NCBI GenBank assembly: GCA_964529305.1
Contig: CAZGUX010000228.1
Location: 30,863-94,862, forward strand
DNA: 64,000 nt
Origin: CAZGUX01 sp964529305
GTDB lineage: Bacteria; Acidobacteriota; Terriglobia; Bryobacterales; Bryobacteraceae
Reading direction: 5' to 3'
Below, in pieces: positions 44,116-53,145 of this stretch. The notes beneath the pieces were generated by a model, which saw only the letters and a program-made list of their open reading frames with translations, was not told the DNA's origin and made no database searches. Within the stretch, counting starts at the first letter, position 1; each line of letters opens with the position of its first letter. Position numbers and translations under genes: made by a program.

Positions 44116-45768
44116 TTACGATCCCGCCCAGAACGAATAAAGTGCCGCGTTTTTCAGGATGAGGCGCAAGCGCACCGTCCGGCCGCTCAAAGACGCCACG
44201 GAGGCGCGATGCCAGCTAATGGCTGCATCCAACCGGTCACCGGTAACCGCGGTCGCGTCCCTTTCCGAGAACCCGGAAAGTGCCTTGCCCGTCGTTCCAT
44301 CCTGCACTTCAACGCGGAGTTCGCCCTTTCCGGCGTCCACGTTCACATGGAGACTCTGTCCGGAAAATACAAAGGGCTTCGTCACCACCACGCCGGGACG
44401 ATCGCCTGCGTCCAGCGAGACAAAGCCATCGCGGCGTAGCTTGGCCAGACAGACCGCCCCAGTCCCCTCTGGATCGGGTTTGGGGTCGTCCGGACGGTCG
44501 CGCCACTTGAGCCCTGAGTAGTAAATCCAGATTTCGTTGTCCTTGATGATCGGCCGGTCGCTCGCCAGCAGTTGCGCCACGTCGTAGTTTTTTCCTCCGC
44601 CCAGCGGCGAGAGCGGGATGAACTTCTCGCGATTCCCCACCCGTTCCCATCGGATCAGATCGCGGCTCACGGCGAGTTCCACCATGCTGAACCCATCGCT
44701 GTTGTAGGTGGTGTTGCCGCTGTGATTGAAGACGGTCGGCATCCCGATGTACAAACCCTCGTACGGAAAGACCGGTAGATTGTAGATGTCGGTGACGTAC
44801 TCGGCCGGGTTGTGGAACGCCGGTTGCCGCATCCCGGGATTCGAAAGGTGCATGCGGACCCGCTCGGCGCCAAGCTCCTGGTCCTTTTTGTCGGCGTGGA
44901 AGATCAGGCAGTCCTTCGGGTCGGTCCAGTTCGAGAAATCGGAGCTGACCGCGAGATAGACGCTCCGTCCGTAAGGTCCGGAATGTTTGACGGTCGCGAA
45001 GTACAGGTTTCGCCCCGGGTCGTGGAGAAGATGCAACTCGTCGCCGGTGGGGATGAAGGCCGAGTCGAGCAGGGTCCATTGTTTGCCGTCAGGAGAGACG
45101 GCGGGATAAAAACCCATCCCGCGGCCGCCGGTGAGGCAACAAATCGGACCTTTGTATCCGGTGCCTTTGTAGCGACGACCCGGGTCCGGATCTTTGGGGT
45201 CGTAGAAAACGTAGTCGACGGTGGTGCCGTCGCCGTTCTGCCGGAGAATCTTCTTGCCGCTGGGATCGGTGAACTCATACTCGGTGAACGGCAGCATGAG
45301 GTTGTTGTCGCGCGAACCTTTGTAGTCGCGAAGGCCGAGTGACGGCTTCTCCCAATGCTCGCAGTCGCGAGAGGTAGCGAAGCCGCGCAGATACCACATC
45401 ATCCAGGTCCGGTCGGCGGGATTCCAGGAAGGACCGGTGCGGATCTGGATCGATCCTCCTTCCCAGGGGCGATCGGGGAGAAGGACCGGACCGTGCTTGA
45501 CCGGTTGGTGGAGCGTGCGCTTCACGTCCGCGAGGCCCAGCAGGATGTCGTTGTCCAGGAACAACTGCCTCCGGCCCGGGCTCACCTGGCGAGGCTCGCC
45601 CGAGGGGCGGGAGGTTTTCGACAGAATGGCCATGGCGGCCCGGCAGCCCTGGGCAGGGTCGGGGGCGGGAAGCGATAGCGTCTGTGGGTAAGCGGCAAAG
45701 GCGAAAGAAATCGCCGAAAGCACGAGGGATGGGACCATTTTCGTTCGAAGCGCTCGATCTGGAGTCAT
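44116..45768 (-). CDS. Secreted glycosidase-like protein (propeller type), paralogue of 4603-6165
   Basis: 550 residues. Leader MVPSLVLSAISFAFAAYPQ after a short basic n-region. N-terminal block RRQLFLDNDILLGLADVKRT, then repeated blade motifs WNPADRTWMMWYLRG, RGMGFYPAVSPDGKQWTLLD, SSDFSNWTDPKDC and VSRDLIRWERVG, as in GH32/43-like propellers, and a C-terminal beta domain ending in ALYSFWAGS. The likely reaction is glycoside hydrolysis at the cell surface, but catalytic acids are not assigned. ATG 45768 is preferred; ATG 45738 gives only the signal peptide. A truncated copy lies at 42955-43150. Confidence 0.7.
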   Translation of the reverse strand: MTPDRALRTKMVPSLVLSAISFAFAAYPQTLSLPAPDPAQGCRAAMAILSKTSRPSGEPRQVSPGRRQLFLDNDILLGLADVKRTLHQPVKHGPVLLPDRPWEGGSIQIRTGPSWNPADRTWMMWYLRGFATSRDCEHWEKPSLGLRDYKGSRDNNLMLPFTEYEFTDPSGKKILRQNGDGTTVDYVFYDPKDPDPGRRYKGTGYKGPICCLTGGRGMGFYPAVSPDGKQWTLLDSAFIPTGDELHLLHDPGRNLYFATVKHSGPYGRSVYLAVSSDFSNWTDPKDCLIFHADKKDQELGAERVRMHLSNPGMRQPAFHNPAEYVTDIYNLPVFPYEGLYIGMPTVFNHSGNTTYNSDGFSMVELAVSRDLIRWERVGNREKFIPLSPLGGGKNYDVAQLLASDRPIIKDNEIWIYYSGLKWRDRPDDPKPDPEGTGAVCLAKLRRDGFVSLDAGDRPGVVVTKPFVFSGQSLHVNVDAGKGELRVEVQDGTTGKALSGFSERDATAVTGDRLDAAISWHRASVASLSGRTVRLRLILKNAALYSFWAGS

Positions 45769-45850
45769 TGGTGTTCGTCTTGCGGCGGGGTGGCCGTGGA
45801 CCCGAGTCACGAACCCCGGATGAGAGAATCATACTTGAAGACGGGCATGT

Positions 45851-46669
45851 ATGCGCTTCGCACTCCTGTGGCTCGCCATCGTGGCGAGGGCTGACGCCGC
45901 GGAACTGCACGTCCCCGGTGAGATCCGCCAGGGCAGCACCCTTCGCGTTCAGGTCTCCGGGGCCGGCGGCGGCGAGTGGACCGCCACTTTCATTGACAAA
46001 ACCATTCGTCTCTTCCCGGACGGTGAAGGCCGGGTGTTGGGGCTGATGCCGGTTCCCGTGCTCCACGAGCCCGGCACGTTTCCCCTCATTGCGAACGACT
46101 CCCGCGGCGGCGAAGTGCGGCGGGAGATCCATCTAATCGATGCGGCGTTCCCCCAACAGGATGTCGCCGCCTCGCGCCGGATGAAGCAACTGAAGCCGCT
46201 GCCCGGCGAAATGGAAGCCGTGCGCGAGTTGCAGCAGAGGGTCTCATTGACGCGGTTCTGGAGGGATCGGCTGCTTCGGCCCGTCCCGGACTGTGTGAAC
46301 TCCCCGTTCGGCGTCGAGCGGCTTCACAACGGCGAGCGGACCGGAAACTACCACCGCGGGCTCGATCTGCGCAGTCCGATGGGACGGCCAGTGAAAGCCG
46401 CGGCCGATGGCATCGTCGAGATCGCCACGATGTTTCGACTGCACGGCGGCACGGTGGGCCTCGATCACGGCCAGGGACTGACGACGATGTACCTCCACTT
46501 GTCGAAGGTCGCGGTTCGCCGGGGCCGGAAGGTCAAGGCCGGACACGTGATCGGGTATGCGGGCGCCACCGGGTTCGCGACCGGCCCGCATCTTCATTGG
46601 GCGGTGTACGTCAACGGAATGCCGGTCAATCCGGCCGACTGGATCGAGGGTCACCGGCCCTGCCGTTAA
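45851..46669 (+). CDS. M23-family (LytM) zinc peptidase, secreted
   Basis: 272 residues with signal peptide MRFALLWLAIVARADA. N-terminal beta domain of about 110 residues, then the LytM/M23 domain: NYHRGLDLRSPMGRPVKAAA (first His and Asp ligands), GLDHGQGLTTMYLHLSKVAV, KAGHVIGYAGATGFATGPHL and the HLHW motif with the last His. Expected action: cleavage of peptidoglycan cross-links in the periplasm. All zinc ligands are present, so it should be active. Confidence 0.9.
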   Translation: MRFALLWLAIVARADAAELHVPGEIRQGSTLRVQVSGAGGGEWTATFIDKTIRLFPDGEGRVLGLMPVPVLHEPGTFPLIANDSRGGEVRREIHLIDAAFPQQDVAASRRMKQLKPLPGEMEAVRELQQRVSLTRFWRDRLLRPVPDCVNSPFGVERLHNGERTGNYHRGLDLRSPMGRPVKAAADGIVEIATMFRLHGGTVGLDHGQGLTTMYLHLSKVAVRRGRKVKAGHVIGYAGATGFATGPHLHWAVYVNGMPVNPADWIEGHRPCR

Positions 46670-46671
46670 AG

Positions 46672-47964
46672 TTAGACGGTCTGCGGAACCGCGGCGCCCT
46701 CGGCGAGACGGGTGTAGATCACCATGGCTGAGTCAGCCATCGCTTCCACCGTGTAGTGCGCCCGTACACCGGCAGCGCCTTTCTCGCCCAGCGCGAGGCG
46801 GCGCTGCGGATCGCGCCACAGTTCGTGGATACCGTGAGCGATGGCTTCGGGCCCGTGATCGGTCAAGACGCCGCCGCCCGTCTTGCGGAGAATCTCGGGA
46901 AAGGCGCCGGTGCGGGGCTGAACGACCGGGACCCCGGACGACATCGCCTCCAGCAGCGGCAGTCCTTTCGGCTCCGCATACACGCAGGGCATCGACAGGG
47001 CGTCCAGATTTTGGAGGAAGCGGATTTTCTGCAGGCGGTCGAGTTCGCCGTGAAAGGTGAAATCGATACCGGCGAGACGCCGCCGCTGCTCGTTCAGATA
47101 GCCCACGTGCTCGGCGGGGAGATAGCCGGCGATCTCCAGCGTGCCGTCGAATCCGGTGTTGCCGCGCAGGTGGAGGTAGGCGCCGACGAGGACGTCGAGT
47201 CCCTTTTCCGGCGCGATCCGCCCCAGGTATCCGATGGTGAATCGCGGGCGGGGCGGGCGGGGCACCAGAGGGAAATCGGCCGTGTTGATGCCGATGCCAA
47301 CCACATGCATCTTCTCGTCGGAAATCCCGAGGTAGCGCGACATGAATGAGGCGTAGTAGCCGCTCACGGGGAGGAACGCGTCGACGTGCTCGATCTGCCC
47401 GCGGATCAGGTCGAGCGAGCGGGTCCGGTAGGGCTCCGGCAATCCTTCGAGGAAGAGGTCCTCGCCTTGAAGGGTGCAGCAGACCGGCTTGCCGAGGGCG
47501 CGCTTCAATGGCTCGGCCAGGCCGATCAGCAGGGCGTTGGGCAGGTTGATGACATCGGGCAGGGGCTCGCTGCTCAGCCACTCGAGGAGTTTGTCGACTT
47601 CTTTGGCGTGAATCCCGTTGACCCCGCTGATGGTGGAGACGGTCAATTCGCCGAGCATCTTCGGGGAAGTGGGAATGGAACTGCGCGAGGCCAGCTTGAG
47701 CGCCCAGGGAGAATCCCAGAGCTTGTCGAGCAGGCGCGGGGTCTTGCGGAAGAACCAGGATTGTTGTTGCAGGTAAATGCTGATGCCACCGAAGAAGACC
47801 TTGCCGTGGGCGACGCTGGCTTCGTCGGTGCGGAGGGGCGTGTAGAGCGGCAGAAGGGTAACGTCGTGGCCGCGGCGCATCAGTTCCGCCGCCAATGCGT
47901 TGTCCCGAAGGCAACTGCCGCAATACATGCCGGCGGCGCCGGCGGTGATCGACAGGATCCTCAA
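46672..47964 (-). CDS. GT4-family glycosyltransferase
   Basis: 430 residues of GT-B fold. N-terminus SITAGAAGMYCGSCLRDNAL with a glycine-rich acceptor loop, then MRRGHDVTLLPLYTPL. The C-terminal half carries TIGYLGRIAPEKGLDVLVGA and the sugar-nucleotide motif around EPKGLPLLEAMSSGVPVV (E-x7-E type). It transfers a hexose from a nucleotide sugar onto a lipid or glycan. The next gene on this strand is the adenylate-forming enzyme, 28 bp upstream, so the pair may act together. No membrane segment. Confidence 0.88.
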   Translation of the reverse strand: MRILSITAGAAGMYCGSCLRDNALAAELMRRGHDVTLLPLYTPLRTDEASVAHGKVFFGGISIYLQQQSWFFRKTPRLLDKLWDSPWALKLASRSSIPTSPKMLGELTVSTISGVNGIHAKEVDKLLEWLSSEPLPDVINLPNALLIGLAEPLKRALGKPVCCTLQGEDLFLEGLPEPYRTRSLDLIRGQIEHVDAFLPVSGYYASFMSRYLGISDEKMHVVGIGINTADFPLVPRPPRPRFTIGYLGRIAPEKGLDVLVGAYLHLRGNTGFDGTLEIAGYLPAEHVGYLNEQRRRLAGIDFTFHGELDRLQKIRFLQNLDALSMPCVYAEPKGLPLLEAMSSGVPVVQPRTGAFPEILRKTGGGVLTDHGPEAIAHGIHELWRDPQRRLALGEKGAAGVRAHYTVEAMADSAMVIYTRLAEGAAVPQTV

Positions 47965-47992
47965 TCTGCCTCCCTACAATCCAAGGATATCC

Positions 47993-49096
47993 TCAGTACA
48001 CTCCTTCCACCACACTCGAGGAGAAGCCCCGGAAGGGCCGCACGTTACGAACGCCGTCCCAGGGATACAGTTCGAAGGGCGGTTCACGCTCGCACTCGTC
48101 TCGCTCGAGGAAACGCGGGATGAAGACTTCACGAGTCAGCGTGGTCAGGCGCGCGCGGCCAGTTTCGCCGTAGCCGACAATGCGCGTCGGCTGGTTGGGA
48201 TCGACCACTTCAATCATGGCTCGGGGGGACGGGGGAAAGTAGATGATCGCGTATCCGTCCTCCCTTGAAAGCGGCTTGTGCGTGGCCAGGCCCATCAGGG
48301 TGTTTCCGTAAGTGGGGGCGAAGTACACGCCGCCCAATAATTCTTCCACCGCCATGCGGCAGAACTGCGGGGTCATTTCGGTGCCTCCGCAGAAGACGCC
48401 GGTGATTCCGACCTTGGCCAGGGAGACTTTGTCGCAGAGCGCTTCCAGCAGCTTGGGCGTGGTGAAGATGCACTTGATGTTGGGATGGGCTTTGAGCAGC
48501 GTCAGGGACTGATCGATGACGTGCTGCTTGTAGCGTTCGACCATGTCCATCTGGCCTGCGCGGATGAGCTTGATCACCCAGCGAGGGTCCAGGTCGACCA
48601 TGAAACAGATCCCGCCGCGATATTGCGCCAGGTGTTCGACGGCCAGGCGCAGGCGGCGCGGTCCGCTGGGACCGATGTGCAGCCAATCGGCGCCCTTGGG
48701 GAACGATTCGTCCGGCAGCGTGGCGGAGAACATCTCGTAATCGATCCGGAAGTCGTCGATATTGATGCGGGACTTGGGCACGCCGGTGCTACCGCCGGTT
48801 TCAAAGATCGAGATCGGCCGATTGGCGTAGGCCTTGGGCACCCAGCGCCGGACAGGCCCTCCGCGAAGCCACTCGTCCTCAAAGAAGCCCAGCTTGTCGA
48901 GGTCGTCGTAGGCGTGAATTTCGTTGCGCGGATCCCATCCGAGTTTGGAGGCATACTCCAGCCAGAAGGGACAGCCGGTCTCGGGGTTGAAATGCCACTG
49001 GACCATTTCGCGTGTCCAGGCATCGAGGGCCTCCCGCGCCTGGACGACACGGGTCTGGAGTTGGCTGGAAAGAACAGGTGCTGGCAACGTGCTCAA
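47993..49096 (-). CDS. Adenylate-forming enzyme, phenylacetate-CoA-ligase-like
   Basis: 367 residues. ISIFETGGSTGVPKSRINID is the AMP-binding P-loop; GVFCGGTEMTPQFCRMAVEE and YFAPTYGNTLMGLATHKPL are the later core motifs. The C-terminal mobile domain is short compared with acyl-CoA synthetases (over 500 residues) and PaaK (about 430), so the thiolation step may be missing or altered. The start is probably TTG 49096, preceded by AAAGGCGGA; the first in-frame ATG lies 30 codons on, past conserved sequence. The substrate is an unknown carboxylate. Confidence 0.75.
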   Translation of the reverse strand: MSTLPAPVLSSQLQTRVVQAREALDAWTREMVQWHFNPETGCPFWLEYASKLGWDPRNEIHAYDDLDKLGFFEDEWLRGGPVRRWVPKAYANRPISIFETGGSTGVPKSRINIDDFRIDYEMFSATLPDESFPKGADWLHIGPSGPRRLRLAVEHLAQYRGGICFMVDLDPRWVIKLIRAGQMDMVERYKQHVIDQSLTLLKAHPNIKCIFTTPKLLEALCDKVSLAKVGITGVFCGGTEMTPQFCRMAVEELLGGVYFAPTYGNTLMGLATHKPLSREDGYAIIYFPPSPRAMIEVVDPNQPTRIVGYGETGRARLTTLTREVFIPRFLERDECEREPPFELYPWDGVRNVRPFRGFSSSVVEGVY

Positions 49097-49225
49097 TCGA
49101 ATCCGCCTTTGGAAGATGAGAGGGTTCTCTCTAGTGTACAGCGATTACCGATTCGAAGAGGAAGGGAAGGAGACAGCGAAACCCGGGCCAACCTGCCGAA
49201 GGCCCGGGTTCCGATCACTACAGAG

Positions 49226-50077
49226 TCAGGCCGCTTTTTCCATCTCGCGGCCGTTCAACGAAACGGTCTTGACGTTCTTGATGAGTCCGAGCTTTTGGAG
49301 GAGACAGATCTCCAGCCAGGTGATGTCCAATTCGTACCAGGCGAGGCCATGGCGGGCGGACACCGGATGGGCGTGATGATTGTTGTGCCAGCCTTCTCCA
49401 AAGCTGGCGAGGGCCACCCAGACGTTGTTGCGGGAATCATCGCGCGTGGCGAACCGCTTGGAACCCCACATGTGCGTTGCCGAGTTCACGGCCCAGGTAG
49501 CGTGCAACCCGAGGGTGACGCGCACGAAGATTCCCCACATCACCATCGGCAGGCCGCCGATCGCGTACAGGATGCCGGCCAAGGCGATCAACGGCAGATA
49601 GTGATAGGTGTTCAGCCAGCGGTAAAACGGGTCGCGGCCGAGGTCGGGCGCGTAGCGGGCCATTTTCTCGGTGGCGGCATGATTGCTCTCGCCGAGGATG
49701 ATCCAACCAACGTGCGACCACCAGGCGCCATCGCGGGGCGAATGGGGATCGCCGGGCTGGTCCGATTTCTGATGATGGATGCGATGGGTGGCGACCCAGA
49801 AGATCGGACCCCCTTCCAGGGTCATGGTGCCGAACACCGCCAGAGTGTATTCCAACCAGCGGGGAACCTTGTACCCGCGATGGGTATGAAGACGGTGGTA
49901 GCCCATCCCAATCCCCAGGCTGAGCGTGGCCCAATAAAGGAAGGCCGCCGCGATGACCGCCGGCCACGTCGGCATGAAGAGGGCGGCAATCGCGCCCGCG
50001 TGGAAAATCACCAGGACAATTCCGGTCAGCCAGTTTGCTTTTCTGGCGGTGGTAATGGAAACGGGTTCAGGAATCAT
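49226..50077 (-). CDS. Acyl-CoA/lipid delta-9-type fatty-acid desaturase
   Basis: 283 residues. Histidine boxes HRLHTH (61-66), HRIHH (98-102) and HNNHH near 235 match the SCD/DesC family that desaturates acyl-CoA or lipid-bound chains with di-iron chemistry. LSLGIGMGYHRLHTHRGY and GEGWHNNHHAHPVSARHGL are hallmark segments. Four membrane helices. ATG 50077 gives the standard N-terminus; the frame continues to 50182 through sequence that looks like promoter DNA. It adjusts membrane fluidity, probably in response to temperature. Confidence 0.9.
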   Translation of the reverse strand: MIPEPVSITTARKANWLTGIVLVIFHAGAIAALFMPTWPAVIAAAFLYWATLSLGIGMGYHRLHTHRGYKVPRWLEYTLAVFGTMTLEGGPIFWVATHRIHHQKSDQPGDPHSPRDGAWWSHVGWIILGESNHAATEKMARYAPDLGRDPFYRWLNTYHYLPLIALAGILYAIGGLPMVMWGIFVRVTLGLHATWAVNSATHMWGSKRFATRDDSRNNVWVALASFGEGWHNNHHAHPVSARHGLAWYELDITWLEICLLQKLGLIKNVKTVSLNGREMEKAA

Positions 50078-50182
50078 GATGAGTGGGCGCGCGAGACGAG
50101 ATCCGCTGGCGCTGATTGCCAAAGTATCAATTCTCGCGGACGGGAATTGTAAGAGTTCTGTAATTTCCTGAGACAAAACCAC

Positions 50183-50980
50183 TTATGCGTTGTCAGCCAG
50201 TACACTCGAGGCCGGGGTACCGGGTTGAACGAGCGCCCTTGCGACGGCTTCCATTCCGGGAGCGCAGGCGATGCAACTGCCGCCGTAGATGCTCGCGCCG
50301 CCGTCAAAATTGAAAAACCGTCCTCCCGCTTCCTCAATGATGACCTTGAGGGGAGCGAAATCCCAGGCCTTGCCGACCGGTTCGATCCACAGGTCCGCCT
50401 GACCGCGGGCGATCATCATGGCGTCCACAGCCCCTCCGAAGCTTCGGACACCCCAAAAGGGCTGAAGCCAGTCGATAATGGTGGAGGCAAAGGGGAAATG
50501 GTTCAAGTGATTGAAGCCGTTGACACAAACGACCGCCTCGGCGACGGTGGAAATGGAGGAGACGGCAATCGGCTGCTGGTTGCAGAAGGCGCCGCCGCCC
50601 TTGGTGGCCCAATATAAGTCGTTGAGGGCAGGGAAGTAGGCGACTCCGACCACCACCTCCCCCCGGTCCTCGAGGGCGAGCAGAACCGCCCACATGCGGT
50701 TGCCGCGGACGAAGTCGCGCGTGCCGTCCACGGGGTCGATAATCCACAGCCGTCCTGTACCGGACGAAACGTCCGAACCCTCCTCACCGAGCAGTCCGTC
50801 GTCCGGAAAAACAGCCAGAATGAGGTCTGCAATGGCCTTTTCCGCCTCCCGATCGGCCACGGTGACGGGCGAATCGTCGGCCTTCCGATCGGGCTGAACG
50901 CCCTGATTCCAATATTTCAAAGCGATTTCTCCGGCCCGGCGGGCGGCGGTGATGGTTAGTTCTAGTTCCTTCTGGTACAA
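50183..50980 (-). CDS. Inositol-monophosphatase-family phosphatase (HisN/SuhB type)
   Basis: 265 residues. Metal ligands: E66/E67 in LLGEEGSD, D82 and D85 in IIDPVDGTRDF, and the late Asp in KAWDFAPLKVI. The family dephosphorylates inositol phosphate, histidinol phosphate or PAP; DFVRGNRMWAVLLAL and WDFAPLK resemble the histidinol-phosphatase branch, but a choice by eye is unsafe. The start is TTG 50980 with a strong GAGGAGG 10 nt upstream; no in-frame ATG or GTG fits. It is the third gene of a same-strand series after the desaturase. Confidence 0.85.
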   Translation of the reverse strand: MYQKELELTITAARRAGEIALKYWNQGVQPDRKADDSPVTVADREAEKAIADLILAVFPDDGLLGEEGSDVSSGTGRLWIIDPVDGTRDFVRGNRMWAVLLALEDRGEVVVGVAYFPALNDLYWATKGGGAFCNQQPIAVSSISTVAEAVVCVNGFNHLNHFPFASTIIDWLQPFWGVRSFGGAVDAMMIARGQADLWIEPVGKAWDFAPLKVIIEEAGGRFFNFDGGASIYGGSCIACAPGMEAVARALVQPGTPASSVLADNA

Positions 50981-51097
50981 AGGTTTTCCTCCTCTTTAGG
51001 GTGTCAAGCGGATTGGCTAATTCGGTTCGGGACTTCTACACTGAAAGTGTCGTAAGCTCTATTATCCGGTGAAGCAATCCGGGTGGGACGGAGAAAC

Positions 51098-51379
51098 ATG
51101 AATCGCTGCATCGACTGTAACGGGCTGCTCACCAAAGAAGAAACCGTCTGCATCCAATGCGGGGCCGTAGTACCCGGCCACGCCGGCAAGTTCGAGATGA
51201 AGCGAGCTGCGATCCGTTTTGTGCACTTCCTCTTCTTCGGCAGCCTGGGGGTGACGATCCTGGGCCTGTTCACTGACGGCGGACCGAGTATGCTCACACG
51301 GATCCTGATCACCTGCGCACTCGGCATGCTACGACGATCCGTACGGGAACAACCGGAGGAGCGGCTGGCCCAGCGCTAG
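51098..51379 (+). CDS. Small zinc-ribbon membrane protein, hypothetical
   Basis: 93 residues. MNRCIDCNGLLTKEETVCIQ with two CxxC pairs (C4/C7 and C18/C21) is a treble-clef-like zinc ribbon; one membrane helix follows (HFLFFGSLGVTILGLF), then a basic tail. ATG 51098 follows GGAGAA. The end overlaps the convergent flavin reductase gene by 4 bp. Confidence 0.65.
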   Translation: MNRCIDCNGLLTKEETVCIQCGAVVPGHAGKFEMKRAAIRFVHFLFFGSLGVTILGLFTDGGPSMLTRILITCALGMLRRSVREQPEERLAQR

Positions 51380-51870
51380 CCGTCCAAAGTCCGGTACCGG
51401 CTGGCGAAGTACAGAAGCGGGTCTCCGTCCCGCGACCACACCCGAAGGGCTCTCCCGATCACGATGCGGTGATCGCCTTCCACCAACACCCGCTCCACTG
51501 AGCACTCCAATCCCGCCAGCGTTTCTTCCAGTAAGGGCGCTCCATCATCGCTCAGACGCCAATTGACTCCCTGAAACCGGTCATCGATACTGGCGGCAAA
51601 GCGCGCGGACAACTCCTGTTGGGAGGCATCGAGAATGTTGACGGCAAAGACGCTGCTCTCGTGCAAATGGTCGAGGATGCGGGCGCGCAGATCAAGGCAG
51701 ATCAGGATGAGCGGAGGATCGAGCGAAACGGAGGTAAACGAGTTGACCGTGATGCCGTGAGGCTGTCCGTGGAGGTCGCAAACCGTGGCCACCGCAATGC
51801 CCGTTGCGAAGCGCCCGCAGGCGCGCCGGAAGCCGTCAGAAGTGACGGATTGCTGAATGTGCCTTGACAC
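51376..51870 (-). CDS. Flavin reductase-domain protein
   Basis: 164 residues, the usual size of flavin:NAD(P)H reductase-domain proteins. FRRACGRFATGIAVATVCD, HGITVNSFTSVSLDPPLILI and FAVNILDASQQELSARFA are the flavin-pocket blocks, and VEGDHRIVIGRALRV is the H-x-I/G-x-V end. It supplies reduced FMN/FAD to an oxygenase or reduces flavins directly. GTG 51870 is the start, since farther upstream is the HU promoter. No obvious oxygenase partner lies next to it. Confidence 0.85.
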   Translation of the reverse strand: MSRHIQQSVTSDGFRRACGRFATGIAVATVCDLHGQPHGITVNSFTSVSLDPPLILICLDLRARILDHLHESSVFAVNILDASQQELSARFAASIDDRFQGVNWRLSDDGAPLLEETLAGLECSVERVLVEGDHRIVIGRALRVWSRDGDPLLYFASRYRTLDG

Positions 51871-51893
51871 AAAGTTAAGCCTAATCTTATCAT
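51864..51893 (+). promoter_or_regulatory. Sigma-70 promoter of the HU gene
   Basis: TTGACA (51864-51869), 18-bp spacer, TATCAT (51888-51893). The predicted start near 51900 precedes AAGGAGG (51911-51917). The -35 box overlaps the first codons of the divergent flavin reductase gene. Confidence 0.6.
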
Positions 51894-51921
51894 AGAGTTT
51901 CAGTCGCCCTAAGGAGGCAGC

Positions 51922-52191
51922 GTGATCAAGCTCGATATCATCAATGAGGTCGTGAACAAAACCGGCATCACCAAGACGAAGGCAGAGATGGCTGTGGAGA
52001 CCGTCTTCGAGAGCATGAAGCGGGCTCTTCAGCAGGGCGATCGAATTGAACTCCGAGGATTTGGCGTCTTTAACGTGAGGCCCCGCAAGACCGGCATCGG
52101 ACGCAATCCACGAACCGGCGCCGAGGTCTCGATACCCCCAGGGAAGGCGGTCCGATTCAAGCCTGGGAAGGAATTGCAGATTCTTCCATAG
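51922..52191 (+). CDS. hup: HU-family histone-like DNA-binding protein
   Basis: 89 residues. IKLDIINEVVNKTGITKTKA, RIELRGFGVFNVRPRKTGIG and GRNPRTGAEVSIPPGKAV form the HU/IHF fold with the DNA-arm region RNPRTG. Start GTG 51922, with a perfect AAGGAGG ribosome-binding site. It compacts and bends DNA. It heads a plus-strand run in which the site-2 protease starts at the base after its stop. Confidence 0.93.
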   Translation: MIKLDIINEVVNKTGITKTKAEMAVETVFESMKRALQQGDRIELRGFGVFNVRPRKTGIGRNPRTGAEVSIPPGKAVRFKPGKELQILP

Positions 52192-53142
52192 GTGGCACCG
52201 GATCATCCACTCGCGTCGCCGTCAGCACTTCCGGCAGAGACCTCTATGGCTGGCGGGAATCCGCGCAGGTTTGCTCTCCACCTCTTCCTGTTCGGTTTGA
52301 CGTGTGCCACGACGACTCTGGTCGGCGCGAGGATGCAGCATGACTTTGACGGCAACCTCCCCTTCATGGGGTTGAGCGAAGTGTGGTCCCTGTTTACAGA
52401 GGGGCCGGGCTCGATCCCGGTGTGGAACGGGCTGCCCTTTTCGCTGACCTTGCTGTCGATCCTGCTCGCCCACGAAATGGGCCACTATGTCGCGTGCCGG
52501 CATTACGGTCTTCGTTCGAGCCTGCCCTACTTTCTTCCCGCCCCGGTGCTGATCGGCACGTTCGGAGCGTTCATCCGGATCCGTTCCGTGATTCATTCGC
52601 GCCGCACACTGTTTGACGTCAGCTTTGCCGGTCCGGCGGCGGGCTTTGTTTTCGCGGTCCCGGCGCTCGGCATCGGGATGGCTCTCTCCAAGGTGGTGCC
52701 CGGCATCGGAGGGGACCACCAGATTCACTTCGGCGCGCCGCCGCTGCTTTGGGTTCTGGAGAGGCTGGTATTTCCCGGCGTTCCGAGCGAAGATATTTAT
52801 CTGCATCCAATGGCGCGAGCCGCCGCCATTGGACTGCTGGCCACAGCCTGGAACCTTCTACCAATCGGGCAACTCGATGGGGGACATATACTGTACGCCT
52901 TCAGCGGCAGCTTGCACCGGCGGTTGTCGCTGGCAGTGTTGGCCGCGCTCCTATTGGCGGGCGCGTTCTTTTGGCGAGGATGGTTGGTATGGGCATTCCT
53001 GTTGTTTTTCGCGCGCCGGCACCCGGCGGTGTACGATTCCGAGCCGCTAGGCCCCGAACGACGGCGGATGGGGTGGGCCAGCCTGGCCATGTTTCTTCTC
53101 TCGTTTACGGTCACCCCGTTTGAAGACCGGTCGCTGCTCTAA
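52192..53142 (+). CDS. Site-2 protease family (M50) membrane metalloprotease
   Basis: 316 residues with about six membrane segments. Zinc site: H94-E95-x-x-H98 in LLAHEMGHYVACRHYG, and the Asp ligand in LLPIGQLDGGHILYAF. PYFLPAPVLIGTFGAFIRI is the typical following segment. Intramembrane cleavage of signalling proteins is the expected role. GTG 52192 follows the HU stop directly; ATG 52246 is the alternative and would still keep all domains. No PDZ domain is present, unlike RseP. Confidence 0.88.
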   Translation: MAPDHPLASPSALPAETSMAGGNPRRFALHLFLFGLTCATTTLVGARMQHDFDGNLPFMGLSEVWSLFTEGPGSIPVWNGLPFSLTLLSILLAHEMGHYVACRHYGLRSSLPYFLPAPVLIGTFGAFIRIRSVIHSRRTLFDVSFAGPAAGFVFAVPALGIGMALSKVVPGIGGDHQIHFGAPPLLWVLERLVFPGVPSEDIYLHPMARAAAIGLLATAWNLLPIGQLDGGHILYAFSGSLHRRLSLAVLAALLLAGAFFWRGWLVWAFLLFFARRHPAVYDSEPLGPERRRMGWASLAMFLLSFTVTPFEDRSLL

Positions 53143-53145
53143 GCC

